Assembly: GCA_963920765.1 (NCBI GenBank)
Contig: OY987249.1
Coordinates: 3,195,230 to 3,259,229 of the forward strand
Direction of reading: 5' to 3'
Source: Ulota crispa
Lineage: Eukaryota; Streptophyta; Bryopsida; Orthotrichales; Orthotrichaceae
DNA: 64,000 bases
The notes beneath the pieces were generated by a model. It saw only the letters and a program-made list of their open reading frames with translations. It was not told the origin of the DNA and ran no database searches. Shown here piece by piece: positions 24,381 through 36,346 of this stretch (position 1 is its first letter; every line of letters starts with the position of its first letter). The position numbers and the translations under genes are program-made.

Positions 24381-25436
24381 CTAAAGGAAGAATCGCCTCC
24401 TGCTGGTATCCATATCTGGTTTATGCACCCACTCATACTCACCATACTTAGAATCAAAAGTTCCCGACTGCAAACTCTGCAGTTTCAAAGTAAACCGAGG
24501 ACCGCACTCTTGAAGCCTCGCAATGACAGCATTTTTTTTCACAGTTTTCGGAAGCGCTTTCCTCGATTTCTTGTCACTGTTCACTCCAATTTCGACAGGG
24601 GCCAACTCCTTGATCTCCTTCTCCTCAAAAATGTACCTGTGATGCCGGAAGAAGATGAAGTCACGCTGGTTATGCAACGTCACTGCTCGCCTACCCCTAA
24701 ATTGAGGATCCTGAGGGAACACCGAGGCAAACAATCGGCCGATTCGATGCCCTAATCGAGTCGTGAAATTGTTCAGCAAAAGCTCGGGCATATGCGACGT
24801 CGGCTTCCCGTGTCCCTTGATCTTCTTGCTCAGCTGAATACTCGACAGCTTGAAATGCGCCGTCGGTCCCTCAGGCAAAGCCACCATGAGCAATCCATTC
24901 GGCTGTTTCCGATTCTCGTTCACAACAAACATCGACGTGAACTCCCGGTTGGATGCGTACTTCACAATCTGCTTCAAATCATACGAGCCGCGTTTATAGA
25001 AAGTTGCGTTCGGGATGACCGTGAGGAGCTCCTTAATAAAGGTACGCGTCGGAGCAGAACATTCCTGAGAAGTGGTGATTAAGAGCTTGGGAAGATGTGC
25101 ACGCGAGAAATGGTTACTGAACTCGTCCAGCCCGTCGTCGGCTTGAAGCTCCTCGTCGTCAGGAAGCGCCACCGTTTCATCGGCCTCGCGCGTATTCTCG
25201 ATCGTCCGTGGCACCTGCCGTGCTGGCGGCGCCTCCCCGAGCTCCACCGCCTGCCGTTCCGCTGTGTCGCGCACCTTTACTCTCTGCTTCTTCGCCTTGA
25301 TTTTCTCCGCTCGTACCTTTGCGTGCTCCGCCGACCGCTTGTGCTTGTTCTTGATCTGCGACGGCAGCTTCATGCCCGCCCTGCGTAGCGCCACCTCCCC
25401 CGCGTCCTCCTCATCGTCGCGCATGCGCTTCCCCAT
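24381..25436 (-). CDS. RPF1: Ribosome production factor 1 (RPF1), Brix-domain protein
   Basis: An intronless gene encoding 351 residues. RPF1 acts in the nucleolus in maturation of the large ribosomal subunit, with Brix-domain relatives such as BRX1, RPF2, IMP4 and PPAN/SSF. The N terminus (1-110) is basic, then acidic. The Brix domain runs from about 116 to 328, starting HLPKLLITTS and containing PNATFYKRG (142-150), VVNENRKQPNGL, PELLLNNFTTRLGH and TLHNQRDFIFFRHHRYIF. A lysine-rich insert of about 30 residues (277-305) precedes RLQECGPRFTLKLQSLQSG. The protein ends DTSRRRFFL, as is typical of plant and animal RPF1. The ATG at 25436 is chosen; eight codons upstream in frame there is only a GTG. 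Full length for the family and no defects seen. Confidence 0.95.
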   Translation of the reverse strand: MGKRMRDDEEDAGEVALRRAGMKLPSQIKNKHKRSAEHAKVRAEKIKAKKQRVKVRDTAERQAVELGEAPPARQVPRTIENTREADETVALPDDEELQADDGLDEFSNHFSRAHLPKLLITTSQECSAPTRTFIKELLTVIPNATFYKRGSYDLKQIVKYASNREFTSMFVVNENRKQPNGLLMVALPEGPTAHFKLSSIQLSKKIKGHGKPTSHMPELLLNNFTTRLGHRIGRLFASVFPQDPQFRGRRAVTLHNQRDFIFFRHHRYIFEEKEIKELAPVEIGVNSDKKSRKALPKTVKKNAVIARLQECGPRFTLKLQSLQSGTFDSKYGEYEWVHKPDMDTSRRRFFL

Positions 25437-25470
25437 GGCTCCCCCCTCCGTGTTTGCCACAAATTCTTCG

Positions 25471-25479
25471 AAACCCTAA
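25471..25479. promoter_or_regulatory. Telo-box (AAACCCTAA) upstream of RPF1
   Basis: AAACCCTAA lies 35 bp before the RPF1 start codon. In plants this motif is common in promoters and leaders of ribosomal and ribosome-biogenesis genes. Position and gene type fit; function here is inferred. Confidence 0.5.
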
Positions 25480-25739
25480 TCGCAAGACCTCGACGCTCCA
25501 ACAAAACCCTCGCCAAACTGACCCCCGACGAAATACTGCGCATAAGAAAACTCGGAGGAACCTCTGAACGGATGAAGAGATAGATGAATGAAAGGCGAAT
25601 GAATGGAAGACGAACGAATGAACGGAGGAGGGAGATGACCAGATGAACTCAGAATTAATGAACAGAAGATCGGGTGCTGATGGACTGAACAAATCGGCAA
25701 TGAACCAACTGAAGAAGCTCAAACAAATCACAAATACTA

Positions 25740-26193
25740 AGGTAAGGTAGAGGGCTCTAAAATGGTGCACTTCTAGGAATGGTAGATACGTTTCCCTCAA
25801 ATACCTATTATTATCATTGGTGAGTTAGGTGGGCTTAGGTATAAAGTTAAGCTCACTTGATCCATCAATGACAATAATAGATATTTGAGGGGAACATGTT
25901 TACCATTCCTAAAAGTGCATCCTTTTAGAACCAGCTCCATTTTAGAGCCCTCTACCTTGCTATGTTCTAATTTGGTGCAATGTTCTAATTTGGTGCACTT
26001 CTACGCATGGTTGACATTGTTCCTTCAAATATTTATTACTGTCATTGATGAGTTGGGTGGACTTAGCAAGTCAACCTAATTGCCACGCCCACCTAACACA
26101 TCAATAATAATAATAGATATTTGAAGGAACAATGTCAATCATTTGTAGAAGTGCACCAAATAGAACACCATATCAAATTAGAGCACATTACCT
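25740..26193. mobile_element. Two adjoining AGGTA-ended foldback elements upstream of RPF1
   Basis: The left unit starts after a TA at 25738 with AGGTAGAGGGCTCTAAAATGG and ends near 25957 with the complement (ATTTTAGAGCCCTCTACCT). A second foldback follows at once (about 25962-26193), with arms around TTCTAATTTGGTGCACTTCTAC and its complement. It ends ATTACCT followed by TA. The arms carry shared text such as CAAATA(C/T)(C/T)TATTA. No coding capacity. It sits about 300 bp upstream of the RPF1 start, within possible promoter range. Confidence 0.65.
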
Positions 26194-27356
26194 TAGGGGG
26201 TTGTTGAAAATGGACATTTAGCAAGAAATATTTGTACTATTTTGAAGTCACACATTGTGGGATTCAAAATGAGTCTCATGCAACTAAAACTAAACGTTAT
26301 GTTTCTAATTGTTACCTATATATTTGTATAATTTTTATAACAAAAAATGGAATAATTTTAAACCTTAGTTTAAATATTTGTCACTCTTGAGGTTTTCATG
26401 GTGGAAAGCATTTTTGAGTATCCAAAACTATATACTATGAGCTAAACCATTGAAAGTTTTTTTTTCTTTCTAATGAGTGTTTACGAGGAGCATCAAGAAT
26501 TGCAAATTGTATATCTATTATTTGGTTGCAAAGAGGTATTCTTGCATGGGCATGTTTGAATTAAGAATAACACTTGTGCAACAATTTGTTTAGAGAAACT
26601 CACCTTAACAAAAAAATTCAAAGTGATCAAATTTTTTTGTGAGTTTTTTTATATTTTTCTCTTTTTATTAGGTAATGATCTATACTCATTACACAAGTTG
26701 CTTGAGTTAGTACAAGAGTTTAAATAGTGCAAGATCCATGATATTACTCTTGGTGAATTTTAGATTGCGTAGGTCTAATTAGTGTGATAGTCACCCACCT
26801 TTATATTCCTAGTAGGGTTCAACCACACCCTATTGTTGTCTCTCAAGCAACAATTTGGCAACAAAACACTAGCTCTTCCTTTGTAGCGTGTCATCCTTCA
26901 TGCACTCTTTGATAAAGTGTGTGTTCACAAAGTCTCTCCAAGATTTTGGCCATCTAAATCACAATATCTGAAATACAACTCAAATAATAGGCAAGAGAGT
27001 ATTTCAATATTGTAAGTCCTACTTGGAGAACAAAGGTGGGAAGGCTTGCCACACCTTCACACCAATTTGACACAATTTGCTCACATTAGTGCAAAGGGGT
27101 TTTGCAACATTCAAAGTTTTACTCTAATTGAAACAACATGTGTACTAGAAATTTGTTTAATGTAGATAGATGACATTTTTTTGGAAAACGATCATTATTA
27201 TACCAAAACTCAAATAAAATATATGATATTATGAACAAGAGATGTTGGTGTTTGTCAACAAACAATGTCATCCTAAGGAAACAGTTAGAATTCAATGTTT
27301 GTACTACAACACTCATTGCATATTAAGATATTATTAAACAAATGAATGTTTGCATG
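26194..27356. other. AT-rich gene-free stretch
   Basis: No gene or defined element seen. The content is AT-rich, with scattered stop codons in all frames. Confidence 0.45.
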
Positions 27357-28029
27357 TTAACCCCTAAGCGCCCGGGCCATGTTCTAAGAAATACTGCCAT
27401 GGGTGACCTCCACTCAAAAACTTGTCCGTTGCTGCATGTCTACTGCAAACAAGCAAAGTTGACCATTCAAACTAGCGATTAGGTACTAGACGCGGGTATA
27501 TTGGATTTTTGGGAAAGACTTAGCGGTTTGATGTGGAGTTTATAGCAACCAAAGGAGCGTTGACATGTGCAACAAAGTCAAAAATTTGGAGGCTTTTGAA
27601 CTTTGGGGTGCTTAGGTTGGGCGAAGGAATTGCCGAATTACCCCAAAATTGACACAGCATGTAGGGAAGAGAGTGTAATCCGCGTTTGCAAAATTTGTGT
27701 AGTTTTTGACCATGGGAAGGATGTGCAATCCTGCCTCGAAGCAAGGGGTCACGCATTGGAAACTAGGCCTACTCCCAATAGTTCAAGTAACCACTTTCTA
27801 GGCCCTACAACTAGAAACGCAAAAACTGCTGGAACTCGCACATTTGCATGGCCCCCCACGCACAATCCTGTCAATGGATGCAAGGTCGTCCCACTAAGCT
27901 TCATCCCACTTGTACAACTCCAAGATAGGGTACCTTTTGCCCTAAAAAACAAGCCGGATCAAGAACAAGGGATGAGTAAATCTAATTCTGGGCGCCCCAA
28001 TTTGAGGTCTTGGGGCGCTTAGGGGTTAC
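27357..28029. mobile_element. TTAA-flanked piggyBac-like miniature element
   Basis: The left end reads TTAA then CCCCTAAGCGCCC (27357-27373). The right end reads GGGGCGCTTAGGGG then TTAC (28012-28029). The termini form a 14-bp perfect inverted repeat and the flanks are TTAA and TTAC, one change from the TTAA duplication produced by piggyBac transposases. The element body is about 665 bp and encodes no transposase; a 139-codon plus-strand frame at 27603-28022 shows no recognised domain. Related ends occur at 4403 and 43688. A link to the transposase relic at 12.6-15.1 kb is inferred from the target type, since that relic has no visible ends to compare. Confidence 0.75.
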
Positions 28030-30315
28030 AGTGCCTTGCTCTCTTCCAACTTTGTTTAATTTGTATTGATTTTAGAGTACTTCAATTCAAAAAATCCAAA
28101 GTATTAAGCAAAAAATTAAGGAGTTAAAAACATATCCTAAAAAATATTCCAAAACTATTTCATGATATTAAACCTTATGCTAATAAAATTAGTGTAGATG
28201 CTAAAAGAAAATCTACAAAGAAAACATATATATCAACTAATTGAGGAAACTCATGACATTATGTATCTACATAATTCCTCTTTGTCAACATCTTTCTTTT
28301 TTGTTTTGTTTAAACCACAAGTATATATTATCATTAAAAAAAAACTGCTTGATGTTTAAAATTTGTTTTCAAATTTCAAAATTTCCTATATACCAATGTG
28401 GATATGCAAGTACTATTAAGTTTGTTTCTAAGCTCTTGTTTTATCCCATGGGTCCCTATTTATAATTTATGCAATCATTTCAATACAAAACATCTTGAAA
28501 CGCAATAATTCATAGCCCACAACTCCAAGTTTTACATAACTAATGCTACATATTTTTCTACATCAAGAGTTTATTGTCTATAAACTCACAATTTGTGGAC
28601 CCCTAAATTTGTGAGATCTCAACATGACATATAAATTAAACAAAAAAAAGATCTTAATTAGTGGTGCAATAATAAAGGTAATAAGGTTGATGTAGAAAAA
28701 CTCAAGAGTAAAAAAATATATTCTTTTACCAAATGTGTTAGGACTGTGAAGTAGTAACAAAGACATGAATTGTGTAGGCAGAATATGAAGCATTGAATAT
28801 ACAGCACGCAACTACACCTATTTCACAAGAGTTTTTGTCCCTATAGAACTAATTTGCTTTTTGAGTACAATACTTACCCAAACTTCCTTAGGATAACTTC
28901 TCTTGATGCAAAGCCTCCTCCCCTATTGCCCAAAGTCAATGAACATAATTACAATGAACAATGAAACTATTGGGATATGCAAACATTATTTATCAAGGTT
29001 GGAGGTTTTGAAAAAAAAAAATTGAAGGCAAAATCTTTTGTAATTGTTAAGTGATGAAGAGGCATTCATAAATTAATGCACCTAAACAAAACAAAGTGAA
29101 AATTAAGAATAAGTTGGATAGACTTACTTTTATGTAATTGCACACAAAGAGGCATTAGTCTTCTTTTTGATGCTCAAGCTATCTTTTATTGCATCAACCC
29201 AAGTGACATCTAAAAGAACCATTGTTTGTTGAAGAATGTAGTGTAAATGCCAAGAAAAAAAAACATTTTTTGCAAATTCAAAACGAATTTCTCACCATTG
29301 TAAATTCTTGATTTTCTATTAGGGGGTTTCAAATATCTCAAATAAGCAATGAACAAGTGGTAGTGAATGATGGTCATTCACCAGTGAATATAAAGTCACA
29401 ACCCTCAGGAAGTTGTCAAGGCTTGGTAACAGAGTGACTTGGCCGGATTGTTTAGAAATCTAGTTCACGTGAACAAAATTGGTGTGGAAATGTCATATTT
29501 GATACCCCTATTGTATAGTAAGAGTGCCTTGTCTAAACAAGCATTTGAACATGGTTCTTATTATTGAATTATCTTTATTTTTGTGAAACCTTATTGGCAA
29601 TAGAAAGAAAACTTTCAAATTGATTTCATTGACTTAAGGTATCTCAAAAAAGTGCATACTTCATATTGCATGAGATATGAATTTAGTATGTTACAAATAA
29701 ACATGACTTTCTTATGGCATTTATAAAATCTTCCTACTAATTGAACTCCGTAAAACTTGCAACCTTAAAAAAAAATTGAAGCATTTAAATTCTCGCTTTT
29801 CGCTTCTATCAAACTACTATGAGATTCATTCAAAATTCACATCAAAGCATTCAAGATGTATCTCATTTCCCACATCTCACATGTTACAATAAGTACTACG
29901 TTATAACTGGAGTATCTTATAAACTAATAGAAACAATGCAAACAAGTTCTAATCTTTAATCTGAAATGTAGTACTGCAAGTCATGTATACCTTTCACAAA
30001 CTTGAAAGCAGGTTCGGTATTAACTCATTACTTTTAATCCAAAAGTGCCATGTAGCAGCACTTGATTGGCCAACGCTTCAAAGCCAGATTTGCATAGGAC
30101 ATGATATTATTGTTGCAAAAACAAAACAAAACAAAAGGAAAAAGAAAAACAGAAACAGCCATTTCAAGCTGAGGAGCATCATCTCCACAAAAGAAGTCCG
30201 AGAATTCAACATTTGAGAGTATGACAAAATTTCGTGCGTTTGCATTCCAAAACTTGTAAGTTGATTTTAAAGAGTAGCTACATGACCGATATGGAAATTC
30301 AATAGACCGTGCCTA
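28030..30315. other. AT-rich gene-free stretch
   Basis: No gene recognised. The right end should include the 3' UTR of the minus-strand gene that stops at 30316. Confidence 0.45.
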
Positions 30316-33300
30316 TCATGAGAAGGCCTGTTTCTGAGCTTCATCTAGAAGATTCTTACAAACAATGTCCACTTGCTGGGCTTCAAATGTTTTCAGTTTC
30401 GGATGATGCACAGCAAAGCACCACAGCCTCTCCATGAGCATATTTGAACATTGCTGGCAGGTATGGCACGTTTTGCTAGAAACGTGGCAGAGGCATTTGC
30501 AGGAACTTCCATGTACTTTTGCTACCGTGGTTAATGTCTCAAGGTAAGTTTTCAACATCGAAAACCTGCACCAAAGCAAAAAAATATAATAAAATAAACA
30601 TGGATGAAGCATTTGATAGTCTACACTGAATACCACTTAAGGTATGTACACCCATAAGCACCACTGTCCCCATAACCATCACCTCTGAAATCTTGGAAAA
30701 TCTGTGGAAGTGAATAGATGTAATGACAAGGATGTACAACATGTGAACATGAAATCTTGAAAGTGGTTATGGGTGCAATAGCAGTTTGCTCTTTAAATAT
30801 TCACAACTTACTCTCACAATATCCAAATAATACATTCAAAAGTGCAAACTCATTATTTTTCTGTTCCTAATAGGATCCTATAATTTGCTAGTTGTTTATT
30901 GATACTCATCATGTTCAAAACCCTTAGTTTGACGCTTATGGGTGTACATACCTTATACGGAAATAAATATTGGTTTCCCTAGACTGGTATTTCTAACAAA
31001 TACTGTGAAGGAATTTATACTAACTTAGCCTAAATTATGAAAATTACGTGAAATTACATTGACTTAAAAAATTCACTCCCTCTGTCCCTCTAAAACATCC
31101 AAATCATACACATTTCTTGTACCACTAAAAAGCTCCCTTTTGCTGATTTTAAACGCTGAGAAAACTTTTGTCATGTTCAATGATCTCATGGGGACAAGTT
31201 AAGAGATTAGGGAGCATTCCTCTCCTAGCCTTGCCCATATGAGGTACCATTGTTGCTACTAATCTTTAAATCATCAATAATGGGGAGCTAGCAGCATGCA
31301 CAAATATGGTACTTTTTGCATGGAATTCGGGTGCCTAAACAGCGACATAAAAATTGGAGATTTTGCATACATTTTGATAGATGATATATTGATTCTAGAA
31401 TGCATGTGTCACTAGCACAAAGACTAAAAAACACAGTTAATCCTTTGCAAGGAAGCTTTTCAGACGTTTTTAGAGGGACAGAGGGAGTAGCAGTTTCTGA
31501 AAATTTCAGTACCTGGATCCACATACTCCAGCTAAAAGCACCGGGGGCAGCTTCCACCATAAATCCACCCGATTTTTGAGGATTTCGGATAAGAAAGTTT
31601 CAATGCTAACTGCCTCTTCTGCAATGGGACGCCCTCCAAGTCTGTTGCCAGTGTGACAGAGGTCTGTTGTGGAGTTTAGTGGGGAGGTTGTCATCCTGAA
31701 AGCAAGATCTCTGCAATCGGAGTATGCCAACTGCAGACAACATAGTTCCTGAACGCACACTACTCCAAGTCAAACTCTGGACAGTGTCACAGGTTTAGGG
31801 TTTCACAAAGAAACCTGGTCAATTTTTTGAAAATTAAAACAGTACATCTACAAATGTTATCCTTTAGGATCCTGATCCCGTCTCCTGTAATGACACGTGT
31901 TACTAACAGCAACTCACCTATTCGTAGACTAGATTGAACTTATTAGTAAGTGGTGCAAGCATGACTTGGCTGACTGTCTATGGTCACTGACCTGAGGAAA
32001 TGGAGCTGTTTACCTGCCACTTGTAAACCTCCAGCATTGAATTTCCGTAAGATATTCATACATGATGATATAAAATTTTGTTTGGCTTTTGTACCAAATA
32101 TTTCAACTCTATATGTCACCCACAAATTACACATTTCCGTACGTTAAAATGCTAAAAGTGACGCAAGTAGTATAGTGACTATACTCCACCTTACCGACAA
32201 GCAAACATAAATATAGGGAAAATAGAGGAACTCACTGCGATTTCAATTTCATTGTCACCAGCCACGGTACTTGATATATAAGCTTGGGATGTATCTAGCA
32301 CTCTTTTCCAATCATCTTCACTTGATTGGAAGATAAGGTTGGCCGCTGATGTCTTGTACACTGTAGTAAAAGATGTCACGTACTCCATTGCATTTTTTGC
32401 CCAAGCTTCAAAAAGATTTTCATTCGCCATTTCAGCGGCTGAGTTACTACAATCCCTAATTTAAAGAATACTTGTGTAATCAGTGCAAGTGTAAAGAAAC
32501 CTTGATACCAAGAAATTTATCAGGAAGTAAAGCAAAATAGAATCAATGTTGCTTTCTAGCTGCTCAGCTAACCTGTCCAATCATTATGATGACAGGTTTA
32601 ACAATGAAGTAACTTAAAAAGAATAGAAAAAGGTGACAGAGTCCTGAACTCACCAAAGGGTCGTGATCTGCTTTTTCTCAGAAACAAGACAACCCACTGT
32701 AGATTCAACAAATTGTTGAAGAGACTCGACACATCTAAGAGCATTGTTTCTCGCAGATATTTCATCCTTTACTAAAATCCCTGATTCCTCTGGAACACAA
32801 ACCACGCACAAAGCAATAATATTCCATATTAGGTTAATTGAGAAAAATAGTACAGTCTGGGAATTTCAATATTTCTGTCATTATGTACAATTTAGCATAT
32901 TACATAAAAATAAATGTGCACTTTCTTATACAATAGTGAAGTCTCAGTGTTTGCCTTCGAGAATTTCAAATAATTACAAATTTGAGCTATAGCTATGCCT
33001 ACATTTATTGTATGTAAGATTAAGGTGGAGTACAAAATAATCCCTCTATTTTTCCCAATTTACCTATGGTGTTATATATGAAACGCAACCTCAACATCTC
33101 ATATCACACGAAAGCAGCAGTGACATGTTCTACGAACTTCGGGAAGGTCTAAAACTCAAAAACTGAATGAGACGGTGCACGGGAACAAATACCATCCAGG
33201 CGAATCAAGCAGTCAGTAATTGATTTAAAATACTCAGAATCTGGCGCTATTGCTTGCAGAAGAGTATGCAAGAAAATCCTTCGAGAACTGGTTAAATTCG

Positions 33301-35129
33301 AGGAAGTCAGACGTGGCAAGCCCTGTAAGCAAACATCACAATCCCAGGTCAAAATACAACACAGTATCAACAGCACAATATTTCCAGGCTGTAGTCATAA
33401 AACACTCAAGTCCATTAATGCAAAGAATGGCATGCATAAACCATAAGTAATGCTACATGGCTTACCGCAGGATAATTGGGTGTGGAGGTAATGAGATTGG
33501 CAAGCGCAGCGTCCAATGCTCTTCTTGATTCCAATCCTGCAGCTGATGCAGGGAAATCGGCCATGACCTAACACAAGACGAAGTATTTCACAAAGACATC
33601 AATAACACCATAGCAACACAGTAGCAAAGAAGTGGATTCGCAAACTGCATTGAAAAATTTTACAAGCACAAGGCACAGAAATCCACCTGCTGCCTGCAAT
33701 ACCAAAGCCATGGTTGCTTAAAACCCTAAACCCTGAGAAGGATACCAAAGCACGTGAAATTTCACACGGTTGGTCTTTGAACCCTAACTGGATGCAAAAC
33801 ATATAAAACTCCGGTTTGATAGTTCCTAATCAAATGCTTTCGCTGGGTACCCAGCTGGGTCACACGATCCGATTCGCTAAAACCCAAAACCCTAAAAAGA
33901 AGAGCACTTGAATGTGGATATTCTCAGTATCATGTGGTCCGAGACTGAACCTCTGCAGGACTCGAATGCTGTGACAATGCGAACGAAAACTCCACTAATT
34001 CAATAAAAAATCAGTCACGCCATACGCAGATTGATGAAAGCGAAACGTGCATAACAACAACAAAGCAAATGTAAATGAACCGGAAGAAAGGGATAATTCC
34101 GATCTCGAATGACTTTATAAAGCTGTAAGGCGATTCCCTGGAATCATGAACGATAAGAATGCAAATGCAAGCCTGCTTCCCAAGGCTAATACCGGAAGTT
34201 TATAAACTAAAGGGAAAACTTCATGGCTACCCCTGAAGGTTGCAATATTTTCATAGATACCCCTGCTTTTTCAGAAATTTCACAAATATCCTTAGACCAA
34301 AACTTTCAGGTGTTTGCTTTGTTGTGCATTCCACTTCCCTTCTTCCTTTGTGCACACATATAACAAGAAAGTAGTATGCACACAAAGGGAGAAGGAAGTG
34401 ACATGCATAACAACAAACAAATACTTGAAGTGTTTTTGGTCCCAAGGGTATTTGTGATATTTTTGAAAAAGCAGGGGTATCTATGAAAATATTGCAAACT
34501 TCAGGGGTATCCATGAAAATTTTCCCTAAACTAAATTAGAATACACGTGCATTCTCATTCCCTGGTCAAATACAAGTTAATCACCATGGTGCAAGAGAAC
34601 TATGTCCAAATTGACATGTCTGAACCGACTAAAATGTCTAAATTGACAAAAATTTGACAAAATCATGTCCAAATTGACAGAAAAGTGTCCAAAAAATCAA
34701 AGTGCCCTAATTGACAAAAAATGTCCAAATTGACATTGCTCCTTGTAGTGCCATGAAGCTAAGTCCAATCACTACAAAGAAACAGTTGACATGTCCAAAT
34801 TCACTAAAATGTCAAAATTAACAAAACTTTGACAAAAAATATGTCCAAATTGACATAAAAGTGTCTGAATCAGGGTGCCCTAATTGACCCAAAAAAAAAA
34901 AAAAAGTTTGAATTGAAACAGCTCCCTTGTCATTAATGATTACCTGCTCGAGGTGTTGGGCCCACGCGATGGCCTTCTGGAGGGAGAGAGGCGGCCAAGC
35001 GAAGGGGATGCCAGTGCTCTGCAAGCCTGATGCGAGCCGCAGCAGGTCCAGAAACGCCGCCGCGAACTGTGTGACTTCGCCCAGCGTTGCGTAAGGATGC
35101 ACCCATGAGCTCGAAGTACTGCGCTCCAT
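30316..35129 (-). CDS. Unrecognised eight-exon plant gene, about 418 residues
   Basis: I do not recognise the family. Exons (minus strand, high to low): 35129-34944, 33567-33466, 33322-33193, 32789-32654, 32455-32236, 32028-32014, 31730-31513, 30565-30316. All junctions follow GT-AG and the phases join into one frame. The 15-nt exon (VYKWQ) is optional for the frame and the least certain. The ATG at 35129 is the first after an in-frame TAA. The protein is mostly helical in appearance, with no signal peptide or membrane segment. Near the C terminus is a Cys/His cluster (residues about 358-375: CKCLCH...CHTCQQC), which could bind a metal. A GC-rich 5' region (35140-35330) holds another open frame and may be leader. 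Introns carry several miniature elements: three at 34211-34931 and two at 30640-31487. Confidence 0.7.
30640..30953. mobile_element. TA-flanked AGGTA-ended miniature element in the last intron
   Basis: The left end AGGTATGTACACCCATAAGC and the right end, its exact complement over 20 bp, are bordered by TA on both sides (30638-30639 and 30954-30955). The right sub-terminal text (CAAAACCCTTAGTTTGACGC) matches the elements near 18.1 and 48.0 kb. The TA target and size suit a Tc1/mariner-mobilised MITE. It lies between exons 7 and 8 of the minus-strand gene. Confidence 0.85.
31076..31487. mobile_element. Stowaway-like MITE, copy 1, in the same intron
   Basis: Starts CTCCCTCTGTCCCTCTAAAA and ends with its complement TTTTAGAGGGACAGAGGGAG, followed by TA. 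CTCCCTC(C/T)GT ends and TA targets define Stowaway MITEs of the Tc1/mariner superfamily. The left flank reads CA instead of TA. It is 412 bp and closely related internally to the copy at 40418-40744. No coding capacity. Confidence 0.9.
34211..34527. mobile_element. Foldback miniature element, copy B, in intron 1
   Basis: GGGAAAACTTCATGGCTACCCCTGAA at the left pairs with TTCAGGGGTATCCATGAAAATTTTCCC at the right, with further pairing inward (for example TTTGTGCACACAT against GTATGCACACAAA). It is the same family as 19645-19958 and 46456-46889 and the best preserved of the three. Confidence 0.85.
34585..34931. mobile_element. Pair of CACTA-like miniature elements in intron 1
   Basis: One element ends CCTTGTAGTG at 34750. 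Another starts CACTACAAAG at 34770 and fades near 34931 in a degenerate CCTTGTCATTA. Both are filled with diverged repeats of TGTCCAAATTGACA. CACTACAAG termini are typical of CACTA (EnSpm) non-autonomous elements. A related end, CCTTGTAGTG preceded by the same TGTCAATT words, lies at 47100-47109. The left end of the first element is uncertain. The second ends about 12 bp from the exon 1 splice donor. Confidence 0.5.
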
Positions 35130-35971
35130 CGTTGATGAACTCGTGTATCCAATTGCAAGAAATACTGAGTCACAAATTTACTGGCAAGAAGAGGATCATC
35201 GTAGGCAGCACGGACATATCGGCGGATGCTGAATTCATCCCGGCACGAACAGGTCCGGAAAGGCGTGATCGTCAGCCTCACGGTCGCCAATGCCGGCGTA
35301 ATAAAGGTGACAGTGAGTTGAAGCAAGTCTGAATCAAATCATGAAGTGAGAAATGCACTGCTCGACCACAATGCCGAAGAGAAACGAGCTCACAGTCAGT
35401 ACGGTAAGGTAGAAATACCATAAACGGTTAAAATAAGCCACTTAGCCTCATAAGATATGGGGATTTGTGCAAAAATAAGGATAAGGAAGAATGAAAAAAA
35501 TAAAAATAAAAATAAATAAATAAATTTTTTATGCAATATGAATGTGGATTTTTCATTGGGATCCATTCTCGTTTCAAAGGTGTATCTTAAACAGTTACCT
35601 CTAGAACTTTGTTCCAAAATAAGTGTGAACCAATCAAATGCCAGAAAATAGCATCTTTTAGAATCTTTCAGAATCCTTTTTAGAGCAAGCTATTGTTGTT
35701 TTTGGAATAGTCTACTTCTCTTTGTAGAGGGTGGGTATAGTTTATGGTATTCCTACCTCAACTGCACCTAAAGTAACACTAGCCATTTAGTGACATCTAA
35801 AAATAAACCTAAACCTGCGGGCTCTTGCACCCAAACAAGATACACAAGCACCCATACCAAACATGCAAACAGAAATTGTGTATGTGGTAGTTTAGGATTA
35901 AATGTGACATGGTCTTTTTGTTGTTGTGACATGGTCTTTTGTTGTCGCTTTTTTGGGGTCTTGTGTCCACA

Positions 35972-36130
35972 ATAGGTCAATCTAGGAAGTTACCTTCAAC
36001 AATTTGTAATTTATTCATACAATCTCAAAAAATTCCAAAAACAACTTTTGTTGCATCTGTGACCATTTCCTAACAAGCGCATGCCATTAGATTCTCAAAA
36101 GACCCTCAAAATCACCACATCTGAAGTAAG
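35972..36130 (+). repeat. Dispersed repeat shared with 50.5-50.7 kb
   Basis: Aligns with 50519-50690. Both contain AGGTCAATCTAGG, ACTTATTCATACAATCTCA or a close variant, CCTAACAAGC(A/G)CATGCCATTA and ATTCTCAAAAGACCCTCA. Ends and type are unknown. Confidence 0.7.
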
Positions 36131-36194
36131 TGTAGTTCTTCTACCTTATCCCCTTATCCCCTTCCCTACTTTTAAGCTGAGAGAGCAACGGTTA

Positions 36195-36346
36195 AGGTAG
36201 GAGGCTCTAAATCAGAGCAGGCTCTCAAATGGAGCACCTCCTCAAATATACTCTATTTGTACATGATTTTTTTTCATAGCCCTTCAACAACGTACATGCA
36301 ATATACATTTGAGGAGGTGCTTCATTTTAGAGCCCTATGGCCTTTC
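36195..36346. mobile_element. AGGTA-ended foldback fragment
   Basis: Preceded by TA at 36193-36194. The left text AGGTAGGAGGCTCTAAAT and an inner GGAGCACCTCCTCAAATATA are mirrored by TATACATTTGAGGAGGTGCTTC and TTTAGAGCCCTA. The right terminus is eroded (CCCTATGGCC). Related to the element upstream of RPF1 at 25740. Confidence 0.55.

Noticed and set aside
24363-24385. Interstitial telomere at the RPF1 stop codon
   Set aside because: Only about three imperfect CCCTAAA units, overlapping the coding end.
25411-25800. Minus-strand open frame upstream of RPF1
   Set aside because: Overlaps the RPF1 start in another frame and extends into the foldback element; best read as leader sequence.
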